From JBBDWZ01 sp050732575 (lineage in GTDB: Bacteria; Gemmatimonadota; Gemmatimonadetes; Longimicrobiales; RSA9), in the NCBI GenBank assembly GCA_050732575.1, contig JBOHRF010000192.1:1-9397 (forward strand): a stretch of 9,397 nucleotides of DNA, read 5' to 3'. The notes beneath the pieces are model-generated. The model saw only the letters and a program-made list of their open reading frames with translations. It was not told the origin of the DNA and ran no database searches. Positions 1-6,207 of the stretch are shown here, piece by piece (positions within the stretch are counted from its first letter, which is position 1; each line of letters starts with the position of its first letter). Position numbers and translations under genes: made by a program.

Positions 1-451
1 CGTTGAGCGTGCCTGATGCCGAAGAGAGGACGCTGCCGAACGCGCGGATTTGCGCGGCCGCCCACAAGATGGAACCGGGAATCAGGATAAGTGCTGCCAG
101 CCGCTCGACGCGCGGGGAGAATCGCTCGCGAAACAGATCGGCCAGCGTGGTGAGTTTACGTCGCCACAACGGTACTGCGAAGATCAGACCCATCAAGATC
201 AGGCAAAGCCCGTAACCGAACGGCTCTGCTGATGTAATGGATACGCCCTCCTGGTAGACCTGGCCGGCCGAGCCGATCAACGTCTCCGCGCCAAACCAGG
301 TCGCGAAAATGGAGAACGTCATCAGCCAGTAACCCAGCTTGCGCCCCGCAACCAGGTAATCAGCCTCCGTCTGGATGCGGCGAGATACCCACGCGCCAAT
401 ACCGAACTGGAGCAGCAGGTAGGCGAGCAGAGCCAGCAGAGTTGCATTCAT
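1..451 (-). CDS. Sodium:solute symporter (SSS family), N-terminal part, cut by window edge
   Basis: Reading the minus strand from the ATG at 451-449 gives 150 open codons to the left edge, beginning MNATLLALLAYLLLQFGIGA. The protein continues outside the window. Hydrophobic segments lie at about residues 4-21 (TM1), 41-58, 76-93 and 116-133. The segment after TM1, with DYLVAGRKLGYW followed by FATWFGAETLIGSAG, is the characteristic start of SSS/SSF symporters (the PutP, SglT and PanF superfamily), where GR-x-L and the TM2 region shape the sodium and substrate path. The product should be an inner-membrane Na+-coupled importer. The substrate cannot be told from this part. It lies 163 bp after lon on the same strand, with a large inverted repeat between them, so co-transcription is uncertain. 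No clear Shine-Dalgarno is seen before the ATG. An in-frame TTG at 460-458 is an alternative start. Confidence 0.88.
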   Translation of the reverse strand, partial: MNATLLALLAYLLLQFGIGAWVSRRIQTEADYLVAGRKLGYWLMTFSIFATWFGAETLIGSAGQVYQEGVSITSAEPFGYGLCLILMGLIFAVPLWRRKLTTLADLFRERFSPRVERLAALILIPGSILWAAAQIRAFGSVLSSASGTLN

Positions 452-500
452 GGACGACAATTCGAATAGACGGGGGTGTTACCTGAAGCTAAACGAATCA

Positions 501-601
501 ACGGACCAGCACGAGAACGAAAACGACTACGATCACGAGGATGATCTGGCTGCGAATTCGTCCCCGTGATTGTAGTCGTGCTCGCGCACGTGTTGGTCCG
601 T
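501..601. repeat. 41-bp imperfect inverted repeat (arms 501-541 and 561-601)
   Basis: The left arm 501-541 and the reverse complement of the right arm 561-601 match at 33 of 41 positions, with a 19-bp spacer (542-560). The best core is 523-537 (acgactacgatcacg) against 565-579 (cgtgattgtagtcgt). If transcribed leftward, three mismatches become G-U pairs, so a long hairpin RNA would form right after the lon stop codon (615-617). No T-run follows either arm, so it is not a classical intrinsic terminator. It could act as an mRNA 3' stabiliser, a REP-like or MITE-like repeat, or a processed small RNA. Sequence alone does not decide. Confidence 0.75.
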
Positions 602-614
602 CAGCCCGTTTGGG

Positions 615-3197
615 TCAGGTGCGTGCCTGGGCTGGTCCCTGTTGCCCGAGGTGGTTGGCGCCATTGGGGAAGACGACCCGTCCGTCCTGCATGCTGGCGC
701 CGCGCAGTGACAGGGCGAGCACTTCACCCAGATCAGCCACCGCGTAGAACTTCATCTGGTCCCGCACTTCACGGGGCAGATCGTCCAGATGCGCTTCGTT
801 GTCCTTGGGCAGCAGGACTTCACGAATCCCTGCGCGATACGCACCCAGCACCTTTTCCTTGACGCCGCCAATGGGCAGCACCCGGCCCGTGAGCGTGATC
901 TCGCCGGTCATGGCGAGGTCGCCCCGCGCGGGCCGGCCCGACAACGCGGAAACCAGCGCAGTGGCCATCGTGACACCGGCCGAGGGTCCGTCCTTCGGAA
1001 TTGCACCGGCAGGAACGTGTACGTGCAGCTCCATGTCCTTCAGGTTCTCCTCGGGAATGCCCAATCGATCGTGATGCGTCTTGGCGTACGTCAAGGCGGC
1101 ACGCGCCGACTCTTTCATCACATCACCCAGCTGGCCGGTCAGGATCAGGTTGTCTTTGTTCTTCGAGCCACTGACTTCCACGAACATGATGTCACCCCCC
1201 ATGGGCGTGTAATACATGCCCGTGGCCACACCGACCTGGTCCTCACCTGCAGCGCGCTCGGGGTGCACGCGAGCGCGGCCCAGCAGCGTTTCCACCTCGG
1301 TGGCTTCGATCGTGATGGCCTCGAGTGCGCCCGATGCGATGCGGCGGGCGGCCTTGCGGGCCACTTTGCCCAGCTCGCGCTCGAGCTGACGCACGCCACT
1401 TTCTCGAGTGTACCCGCTGATGATTTTTTCCACCGCGTCATCGGTCACCACGATCTGGTCCTCGCGCAAGCCACTGCCTTCGCGCTGACGTGGCAACAGA
1501 TAACGCTTGGCGATCTCCAGCTTCTCCAGCTCCGTATAGCCCGAGAATTCCACGAACTCCATGCGATCCTGCAGCGGCGCCGGAATGTGATCGCGCCAGT
1601 TTGCGGTCGCCACGAACAGCACTTCGGAAAGATCGAACGGAATACTGAGGTAATGGTCAACAAACGAGTGGTTCTGCGCCGGATCCAGGACTTCCAACAG
1701 GGCAGCCGATGGATCACCCTGCAGACTCACGCCCAGCTTGTCCACTTCGTCGAGCAGGAACACAGGGTTCTTGGTACCGGCCTGGCGCAAGCCCTGGATG
1801 ATGCGGCCTGGCATGGCACCGACGTACGTGCGCCGATGCCCGCGTACGTCCGCTTCATCGCGCGCGCCACCCAGCGCAATGCGCACGTACTTGCGGCCCA
1901 GTGCGCGTGCCATGGACTTGGCGATGGAAGTTTTGCCTACTCCGGGTGGTCCCACGAACAACAGAATGGGCCCGCGACCCACGGCCACGGCCTTGGCGCG
2001 CACCGGATTCGTTTCCGCTGCATGCGGATCGTGGTGCGCAGCGGCCGGCTCGCTGCCGGAAGTGCTGATGACTTCGGACTCCTGGGTGGCCGTGCTGCCG
2101 TGCCCATTGCCGTTGCCGGTTGTCGCAACGTCCGAGGCGGCTTCCGCCGCTGCTTCCTCTGCGGCACGTTCCATCTGCAGCTTGCGGACGGCCAGGAACT
2201 CGAGCACCCGATCCTTCACGTCCTCCAGGCCGTAATGATCTTCGGCGAGAATCTGCTCCGCTTCCGACAGATCAATTATATCCTCCGTGCGCTGACTCCA
2301 GGGCAGCTCGATCACGTAGTCGAGATACGTGCGGATCACCTGGTACTCAGCCGACTGCGGACTCGTGCGCTGCAACCGGTTCAACTCGCGATCGACTTCC
2401 TTGCGCGCGTCTTCCGGCAGGTCCAGTGCGGCAATGCGCTCTTTCAGCTCCTCCAGATCGCTGGCCTCGTCCTCGTCACCCAGCTCGCGCTGAATGGCCT
2501 TCATCTGCTCGCGCAGCATCATCTCGCGCTGACGCTCACCCAACTCCTCCTGTACCTTCTGCTGAATCTCCTGCTGCGCTTCCAGGCGCAGAAGATCCCG
2601 CTCAACGCCCATCAGCACCCGCCGCATACGCTCCTCCAGCGGCGTCAACTCCAGCAGCGCCTGCTTTTCCTGCGCCGACACGTCCAGGTAAAACGCCACC
2701 AGGTCGGCAAACGCGGCGGGACTGTCCACGCCCTGTAGAATCTGGCTGAGTGCTTCCGCGCTCATGCCGCGCCGTTGACCCAGCTCGGCGGCACGATCGC
2801 GCAGCTCTTTGTCCAGTGCAAGAAACGCCGGGCTTTGCGCATCAGCCGGCTGATCTTCTTCCAGGATCCAGGCCTCGGCCTCCAACATGGACTCACCATT
2901 GCGCGAGTACGACAACGCACGCGCACGGTCTTCTCCCTGAATCAACAGCTGAAAACCACCCGTGGCTTTCTGCACTTGCAGGATGCGAACGATTACGCCC
3001 AGCTCGTACAACACTTCGGGCGTGACATCGTCGACATTCGAACGCTGACAGACCGCAAAGAGGCGGCGGTCCGAGCGAAGTGCCGCTTCGATCGCTTCAA
3101 TGGTGCCCGGTCGCCCGGCACTGATGGGCAACGCAACTCCGGGGAATACGACTGTCTCCCGCATCGGCAGCACGGGCAGCGTCGTTCGCTTGGCCAT
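615..3197 (-). CDS. lon: ATP-dependent Lon protease (endopeptidase La)
   Basis: This 860-residue protein has full LonA architecture. The N-terminal substrate-recognition domain (about 6-200, starting TLPVLPMRETVVFPG) is followed by a charged coiled coil (about 200-280). The AAA+ module has Walker A GPPGVGKT (416-423), Walker B VFLLDEVDKL (479-488), sensor 1 Asn533, Arg545 as likely arginine finger and sensor 2 Arg603. The C-terminal protease domain carries the Ser739 (KDGPSAG) and Lys780 (GGVKEK) dyad. All key residues are intact. Lon unfolds and degrades damaged and short-lived regulatory proteins in the cytoplasm as a hexamer. It is longer than the usual 780-810 residues, chiefly because of a low-complexity insertion before Walker A. 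The ATG at 3197 has a good TGAGGA ribosome site 6 nt upstream. lepB lies 231 bp upstream on the same strand. Confidence 0.98.
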   Translation of the reverse strand: MAKRTTLPVLPMRETVVFPGVALPISAGRPGTIEAIEAALRSDRRLFAVCQRSNVDDVTPEVLYELGVIVRILQVQKATGGFQLLIQGEDRARALSYSRNGESMLEAEAWILEEDQPADAQSPAFLALDKELRDRAAELGQRRGMSAEALSQILQGVDSPAAFADLVAFYLDVSAQEKQALLELTPLEERMRRVLMGVERDLLRLEAQQEIQQKVQEELGERQREMMLREQMKAIQRELGDEDEASDLEELKERIAALDLPEDARKEVDRELNRLQRTSPQSAEYQVIRTYLDYVIELPWSQRTEDIIDLSEAEQILAEDHYGLEDVKDRVLEFLAVRKLQMERAAEEAAAEAASDVATTGNGNGHGSTATQESEVISTSGSEPAAAHHDPHAAETNPVRAKAVAVGRGPILLFVGPPGVGKTSIAKSMARALGRKYVRIALGGARDEADVRGHRRTYVGAMPGRIIQGLRQAGTKNPVFLLDEVDKLGVSLQGDPSAALLEVLDPAQNHSFVDHYLSIPFDLSEVLFVATANWRDHIPAPLQDRMEFVEFSGYTELEKLEIAKRYLLPRQREGSGLREDQIVVTDDAVEKIISGYTRESGVRQLERELGKVARKAARRIASGALEAITIEATEVETLLGRARVHPERAAGEDQVGVATGMYYTPMGGDIMFVEVSGSKNKDNLILTGQLGDVMKESARAALTYAKTHHDRLGIPEENLKDMELHVHVPAGAIPKDGPSAGVTMATALVSALSGRPARGDLAMTGEITLTGRVLPIGGVKEKVLGAYRAGIREVLLPKDNEAHLDDLPREVRDQMKFYAVADLGEVLALSLRGASMQDGRVVFPNGANHLGQQGPAQART
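1983..2165 (-). other. Low-complexity insertion within Lon (residues about 345-405)
   Basis: Between AVRKLQMER (residues 336-344) and GPILLFVGPPGVGKT (409-423) this Lon has about 60 extra residues. The stretch is rich in Ala, Glu, Gly, Asn, Ser, Thr and His, including GNGNGHGSTAT (361-371) and AAAHHDPHAAE (385-395). From knowledge of the family, E. coli and B. subtilis Lon join these two conserved blocks with only a few residues. The reading frame is uninterrupted and both flanks are conserved, so this is a real insertion and not a frameshift. It is probably a disordered loop at the entry to the AAA+ domain. Confidence 0.8.
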
Positions 3198-3203
3198 TCT
3201 GCA

Positions 3204-3209
3204 TCCTCA
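3204..3209 (-). promoter_or_regulatory. Ribosome binding site of lon
   Basis: The minus strand reads TGAGGA, then 6 nt, then the ATG at 3197. This fixes the lon start at the canonical MAKRTTLPVLPMRE N-terminus. Confidence 0.75.
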
Positions 3210-3265
3210 ATTTCATCAAGGAAACGCGACGATCCGGCGGACCGTCCAATCGTTCATACATGAAA

Positions 3266-3281
3266 GGCGACGATCGTGCCA
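3266..3281 (-). promoter_or_regulatory. Sigma-54-like -24/-12 element upstream of lon
   Basis: The minus strand reads TGGCACG-ATCG-TCGCC. The sigma-54 consensus is TGGCACG-N4-TTGCW. The GG and GC dinucleotides have the exact -24/-12 spacing, and the -24 half is a perfect match. The -12 half has TCGC for TTGC. Transcription would start about 55-60 nt before the lon ATG, a sensible leader length. No enhancer-binding-protein site was recognised, and such a short motif can occur by chance. Confidence 0.35.
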
Positions 3282-3348
3282 GAACTGGCTGGACTGGAAA
3301 GCTGTTGCCGCACAAAGAGCTGTGCGCTCGCGGCGTTTTCTATTTCAG

Positions 3349-3367
3349 CCAGCCTGGCAGGGGCTGG
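3349..3367. other. Short hairpin between lepB and lon
   Basis: A perfect 6-bp stem, ccagcc (3349-3354) with ggctgg (3362-3367), has a 7-nt loop. It sits about 60 nt past the lepB stop. There is no T-tract on the minus-strand side, so it is at best a weak or Rho-assisted terminator for lepB. Confidence 0.25.
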
Positions 3368-3390
3368 TGGTCATTTCTGCTGGTCTGACA

Positions 3391-3432
3391 GAGTTACGTG
3401 TGACGTGTGACGTGTGATGTGTGACGCGTCAC
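3391..3432. repeat. Heptanucleotide tandem array (GTGTGAC type) over the lepB stop codon
   Basis: On the plus strand the tandem 7-mers are gagttac, gtgtgac, gtgtgac, gtgtgat, gtgtgac and gcgtcac. Three are perfect copies, one has a single mismatch and the end units are degenerate. The lepB stop TGA (minus strand, 3431-3429) lies inside the last unit. Bases 3421-3432 form a perfect 12-bp palindrome, gtgacgcgtcac. The same unit, as GCGTGAC, recurs at 6137-6164. Confidence 0.85.
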
Positions 3433-4187
3433 TTAATGCGATTCCCGATTCTGCCCCACCGAATTTCCCGGAGCCAGGCAAACGGTTTCAGCTCGTCACG
3501 CTCGTACGAGAAGTAGACGACTTCGGCCTTGCCTTTCACACGGTTGGCGTCGAGGAACCCCCAGAAGCGGGAATCAAGGCTGTCATCGCGATTGTCGCCC
3601 ATGAGGAAGTAATGGCCTTCAGGAACCACGAAGGGACCCCAGTTGTCACGAGTGGGGACATAGTTTGACTTGAAGGCGGAGTCACCAATGACGTACTGCC
3701 TCTGCCAAACGAACCATGAATTGGTGCCGTCGGTTTTGCTTTCGGGATCCGAGAAACGGATGTAACTCTCGGTTTGTTTCTGGCCATTGATGTACAGCAC
3801 CTTGGCGCGCATTTGCAGGGTATCGCCCGGCAGGCCTACGATGCGCTTGATCACATCCAGCGTGTCGTGATGCGCGCGGAAGACCACGATGTGGCCCCGT
3901 TTGGGATCGGTGTAACCGGGCAAACGCGACTCGGTGCCGGGGATCTGCGCGCCGTATGCGACTTTGTTGAGGACCAACAAGTCGCCGGTCAGCAACGTGC
4001 CCTCCATCGACCCGGATGTAATGACCCAGGTTTGCAGGATGAAGGCACGCACGACCAGGAAGAGTGCGAATCCGGCGGCCAGGGATTTGATCCAGTCCCA
4101 GGCCCAACGTCCAAAGGACTGTCTCGCTCTGGGCTCCTTCGGAGTCTGAGCGGGAGCAGGCGCGGTTTTTACTGATCTACGGGGCAT
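3429..4187 (-). CDS. lepB: Signal peptidase I
   Basis: With the ATG at 4187 this is a 252-residue S26-family serine peptidase. It removes N-terminal signal peptides from exported proteins at the outer face of the inner membrane. A positively charged, Pro/Ala-rich cytoplasmic tail (1-30) leads into one transmembrane helix (about 35-53). Next comes the catalytic box SGSMEGTLLTGD with nucleophile Ser60. The general base Lys114 lies in DVIKRIVGLPGD, and the C-terminal signature GDNRDDSLDSRFWGF spans 197-211. The family box usually reads SMxPTL; here Pro is replaced by Gly (SMEGTL). An in-frame TTG at 4217 would add 10 residues (MPGRPRLPVT), but the ATG is preferred. Neither start has a clear Shine-Dalgarno. 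The stop codon lies within a heptamer repeat. lon follows on the same strand. Confidence 0.95.
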   Translation of the reverse strand: MPRRSVKTAPAPAQTPKEPRARQSFGRWAWDWIKSLAAGFALFLVVRAFILQTWVITSGSMEGTLLTGDLLVLNKVAYGAQIPGTESRLPGYTDPKRGHIVVFRAHHDTLDVIKRIVGLPGDTLQMRAKVLYINGQKQTESYIRFSDPESKTDGTNSWFVWQRQYVIGDSAFKSNYVPTRDNWGPFVVPEGHYFLMGDNRDDSLDSRFWGFLDANRVKGKAEVVYFSYERDELKPFAWLREIRWGRIGNRIK

Positions 4188-4209
4188 AGTAACCGGTAAT
4201 CTAGGGCGT

Positions 4210-4224
4210 CCCGGCAAAGCCGGG
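4210..4224. other. Small perfect hairpin in the lepB leader
   Basis: The sequence cccggc-aaa-gccggg is a 6-bp GC stem with a 3-nt loop, 23 nt before the lepB ATG. It overlaps the alternative TTG start at 4217. It could influence start choice or translation of lepB, but no function is shown. Confidence 0.4.
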
Positions 4225-4372
4225 CAGACGGCCAGAAAGAGCAGGCCGATGTTTGCTCAATGGGCCGCCGGCCAGGGCGCAATTCCGAGGCCGCCTGCGG
4301 CAGCGGACCCGTCAGTTGCTACACAGTTCCGACCGGAAAGATCGGGTCGCTATCCGTAGCGCGGCGACGTTA

Positions 4373-4403
4373 GCCAGTGACCTGTCCACTGGCCTCTTTT
4401 CTT
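4373..4403 (+). terminator. Terminator-like hairpin with T-tract upstream of hutU (possible attenuator)
   Basis: A perfect 7-bp stem, gccagtg (4373-4379) with cactggc (4387-4393), has the 7-nt loop acctgtc and is followed on the plus strand by ctcttttctt. It ends about 80 nt before the hutU ATG, in the sense orientation. It therefore either ends a short upstream transcript or attenuates hutU. Two further small hairpins directly precede it. The same bases also form a 21-bp interrupted palindrome that could be a protein operator. Confidence 0.45.
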
Positions 4404-4467
4404 GGACGCCGTGGGACCGGCGCGGGTTTGCCGGATTGCATGATAAGGCGGACCTTTGGGCCGGGAG

Positions 4468-4474
4468 AAGGAGG
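4468..4474 (+). promoter_or_regulatory. Ribosome binding site of hutU
   Basis: A near-perfect anti-16S match, AAGGAGG, lies 10 nt before the ATG at 4485. It is the strongest Shine-Dalgarno in the window and fixes the hutU start. Confidence 0.85.
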
Positions 4475-4484
4475 AAACTGACGC

Positions 4485-6149
4485 ATGGCTACGACACAGG
4501 CGCGCACGATTCGGGCGCCCCGCGGAACCCAGATTTCGTGTAAGGGCTGGGCGCAGGAAGGGGCGCTGCGCATGCTGATGAACAATCTGGACCCGGAGGT
4601 CGCGGAGCGCCCCGAGGATCTGATCGTGTACGGTGGTAGCGGTCGTGCGGCGCGCAGCTGGGAAGCGTTCGATGCGATTGTCGGCGCGTTGCGCGAGCTG
4701 GAGCACGACGAAACACTGCTGGTGCAAAGCGGCAAACCGGTAGGTGTGTTCAGGACGCACGCACACGCGCCGCGCGTGCTCATCGCCAACTCGAATCTGG
4801 TGCCCCGTTTTGCCACTCCCGAGTATTTCCGGCAGCTCGAGCGTGATGGCCTGATCATGTACGGTCAGATGACGGCCGGATCGTGGATCTACATAGGGAC
4901 GCAGGGCATCCTGCAGGGCACGTACGAAACGTTCGGCGCCGTGGCGCGCCAGCATTTCGACGGATCGCTGCGTGGGCGGTGGGTGTTGACGGGTGGCATG
5001 GGCGGCATGGGCGGCGCGCAGCCGCTTTCGGCCACTATGAATGAAGCGGCCATCCTGGTCGTCGAAGTGGATGCGCAGCGGATTCAGCGCCGCATCGACC
5101 AGGGATATTGCGATCGGTTGACGCACGATCTGGAGGAGGCGCTGCGTTGGGTGCGGGAAGCCGTTGCGCAGGGGCGCGCACTATCGGTTGGGCTGGTCGG
5201 GAACTGCGCGGAAGTGCTGCCCGATCTTGATCGGCGCGGCATCGTGCCGGACGTACTCACCGACCAGACCAGTGCGCATGATGAGCTGAACGGGTACGTG
5301 CCCGCGGGTCTTTCCCTGGACGCGGCCGGGCAGCTGCGCACGCACGATCCCAACGAATACATCCGCCGGTCTCTTGCTTCCATGCGCGTGCACTGCCAGG
5401 CGATGGTCTCGCTCATGCGCAAAGGCGCGATCACGTTCGACTATGGCAACAACCTGCGCGGACAGGCCCAACGTGCGGGTTATGACGAAGCATTCTCGTT
5501 TCCGGGGTTTGTGCCCGCCTATGTTCGTCCACTGTTTTGCCAGGGCAAAGGGCCGTTCCGCTGGGTGGCGCTTTCCGGCGATCCGGCTGACATCGCACGC
5601 ACGGACGCACTGGCGCTGGAGCTGTTCGCGCAGGACGCGCACCTGACGCGCTGGCTGCGCCTGGCGCAGGAGCGAGTTCAGTTCCAGGGACTGCCAGCGC
5701 GCATCTGCTGGCTGGGGCAGGGTGAGCGCGCACGCTTCGGCGTGGCGCTCAACGATCTGGTAGCGCGCGGCGAGATCAAGGCGCCCATTGTCATCGGTCG
5801 CGATCATCTGGATACGGGCTCGGTTGCCTCACCGTTCCGGGAGACCGAAAACATGAAAGATGGCAGTGACGCCATTGCCGATTGGGCAATCCTGAACGCT
5901 CTCCTGAATACTGCGTCAGGGGCGAGCTGGGTATCTTTCCATCACGGGGGTGGCGTGGGCATTGGCAATTCGCTGCATGCAGGACAGGTACTGGTAGCCG
6001 ATGGTTCGCTCGAGATGCGCGTGCGCATCGAGCGCGTGCTGACCAACGATCCCGGCATTGGTGTGGCCCGTCATGCGGATGCGGGATATGAAGAAGCGCT
6101 GGCCACAGCGCGCCAACATCGAATCAGGCTGCCCATGCGTGACGCGTGA
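4485..6149 (+). CDS. hutU: Urocanate hydratase (urocanase)
   Basis: The 554-residue protein matches the usual urocanase length of about 550-560. It converts urocanate to 4-imidazolone-5-propionate in the cytoplasm, using tightly bound NAD+ as electrophile; this is step 2 of histidine degradation. Conserved urocanase blocks are all present: VYGGSGRAARSW (48-59), YGQMTAGSWIYIGTQGI (126-142), the glycine-rich NAD loop VLTGGMGGMGGAQ (167-179), LTDQTSAHD (258-266), DYGNNLR (319-325) and SFHHGGGVGIGNSLHAG (484-500). Cys408 in LPARICWLG is the conserved cysteine equivalent to Cys410 of the Pseudomonas enzyme. The start has a strong ribosome site. The last codons, MRDA and the stop, are written by the first copies of a heptamer repeat. 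hutF follows 58 bp downstream. Confidence 0.98.
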   Translation: MATTQARTIRAPRGTQISCKGWAQEGALRMLMNNLDPEVAERPEDLIVYGGSGRAARSWEAFDAIVGALRELEHDETLLVQSGKPVGVFRTHAHAPRVLIANSNLVPRFATPEYFRQLERDGLIMYGQMTAGSWIYIGTQGILQGTYETFGAVARQHFDGSLRGRWVLTGGMGGMGGAQPLSATMNEAAILVVEVDAQRIQRRIDQGYCDRLTHDLEEALRWVREAVAQGRALSVGLVGNCAEVLPDLDRRGIVPDVLTDQTSAHDELNGYVPAGLSLDAAGQLRTHDPNEYIRRSLASMRVHCQAMVSLMRKGAITFDYGNNLRGQAQRAGYDEAFSFPGFVPAYVRPLFCQGKGPFRWVALSGDPADIARTDALALELFAQDAHLTRWLRLAQERVQFQGLPARICWLGQGERARFGVALNDLVARGEIKAPIVIGRDHLDTGSVASPFRETENMKDGSDAIADWAILNALLNTASGASWVSFHHGGGVGIGNSLHAGQVLVADGSLEMRVRIERVLTNDPGIGVARHADAGYEEALATARQHRIRLPMRDA

Positions 6150-6164
6150 CGCGTGACGCGTTGC
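6137..6164 (+). repeat. Heptanucleotide tandem array (GCGTGAC) over the hutU stop codon
   Basis: Three perfect tandem copies of gcgtgac (6137-6157) are followed by a degenerate fourth, gcgttgc. The first copies encode the final Arg-Asp-Ala of HutU and its TGA stop (6147-6149). Extra copies downstream of the stop would not change the protein. The unit is one base from the GTGTGAC array at the end of lepB. Confidence 0.85.
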
Positions 6165-6194
6165 GTGTACCGGACGGCCCTGGCATTTGCCGCC

Positions 6195-6199
6195 AGGAG
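6195..6199 (+). promoter_or_regulatory. Ribosome binding site of hutF
   Basis: AGGAG lies 8 nt before the ATG at 6208. It argues for that start over the in-frame TTG at 6187, which lies upstream of this site and would add 7 residues (MPPGERL). Confidence 0.75.
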
Positions 6200-6207
6200 A
6201 GCGACTG

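Larger units (their letters stand above)
4188..4484. promoter_or_regulatory. Divergent intergenic region between lepB and hutU
   Basis: These 297 bp hold no credible gene. Both promoters, for lepB leftward and hutU rightward, must lie here, but I see no strong -35/-10 pair for either. The region is rich in short inverted repeats: 4210-4224; cgacc/ggtcg at 4330-4349; cgcta-TCCG-tagcg at 4348-4361, closed by a UNCG-type tetraloop; gccagtg/cactggc at 4373-4393; and ccggc/gccgg at 4417-4434. I found no match to the histidine-responsive HutC-type operator (TGTATA-centred palindrome). Confidence 0.55.

Noticed and set aside
501..601. Short hydrophobic Val-rich peptides on both strands across the inverted repeat (a possible small membrane protein)
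   Set aside because: The minus-strand frame ending ILVIVVVFVLVLVR has no usable start codon or ribosome site upstream, and the plus-strand version begins at a GTG without a Shine-Dalgarno. The similarity of the two follows from the arms being inverted copies.
789..2738. 649-codon open frame on the plus strand inside lon
   Set aside because: It is antisense to the conserved Lon coding sequence. Its translation is compositionally odd (His-, Arg- and Gln-rich) with no recognisable motif, and it has no ribosome site. Long antisense frames are expected opposite GC-rich genes.
3198..3428. A CIRCE element or sigma-32-type heat-shock promoter before lon
   Set aside because: No TTAGCACTC-N9-GAGTGCTAA repeat and no CTTGAAA/CCCCAT pair is present in the gap.
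4217..4217. TTG at 4217 as the start of lepB
   Set aside because: It adds 10 unconserved residues, overlaps a stable hairpin and lacks a Shine-Dalgarno. The ATG at 4187 gives a normal N-terminus; the TTG is kept only as an alternative.
4188..4484. A tRNA or known riboswitch in the lepB-hutU gap
   Set aside because: No cloverleaf, T-loop GTTCGA motif, or cobalamin, cyclic-di-GMP or glycine core could be assembled from the stems seen.
4253..4543. 96-codon frame on the plus strand upstream of and overlapping the hutU start
   Set aside because: It is in a different frame from hutU, has no ribosome site, runs through the hairpin-rich leader and shows no family resemblance.
6187..6187. TTG at 6187 as the start of hutF
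   Set aside because: The AGGAG ribosome site (6195-6199) lies downstream of it and points to the ATG at 6208.
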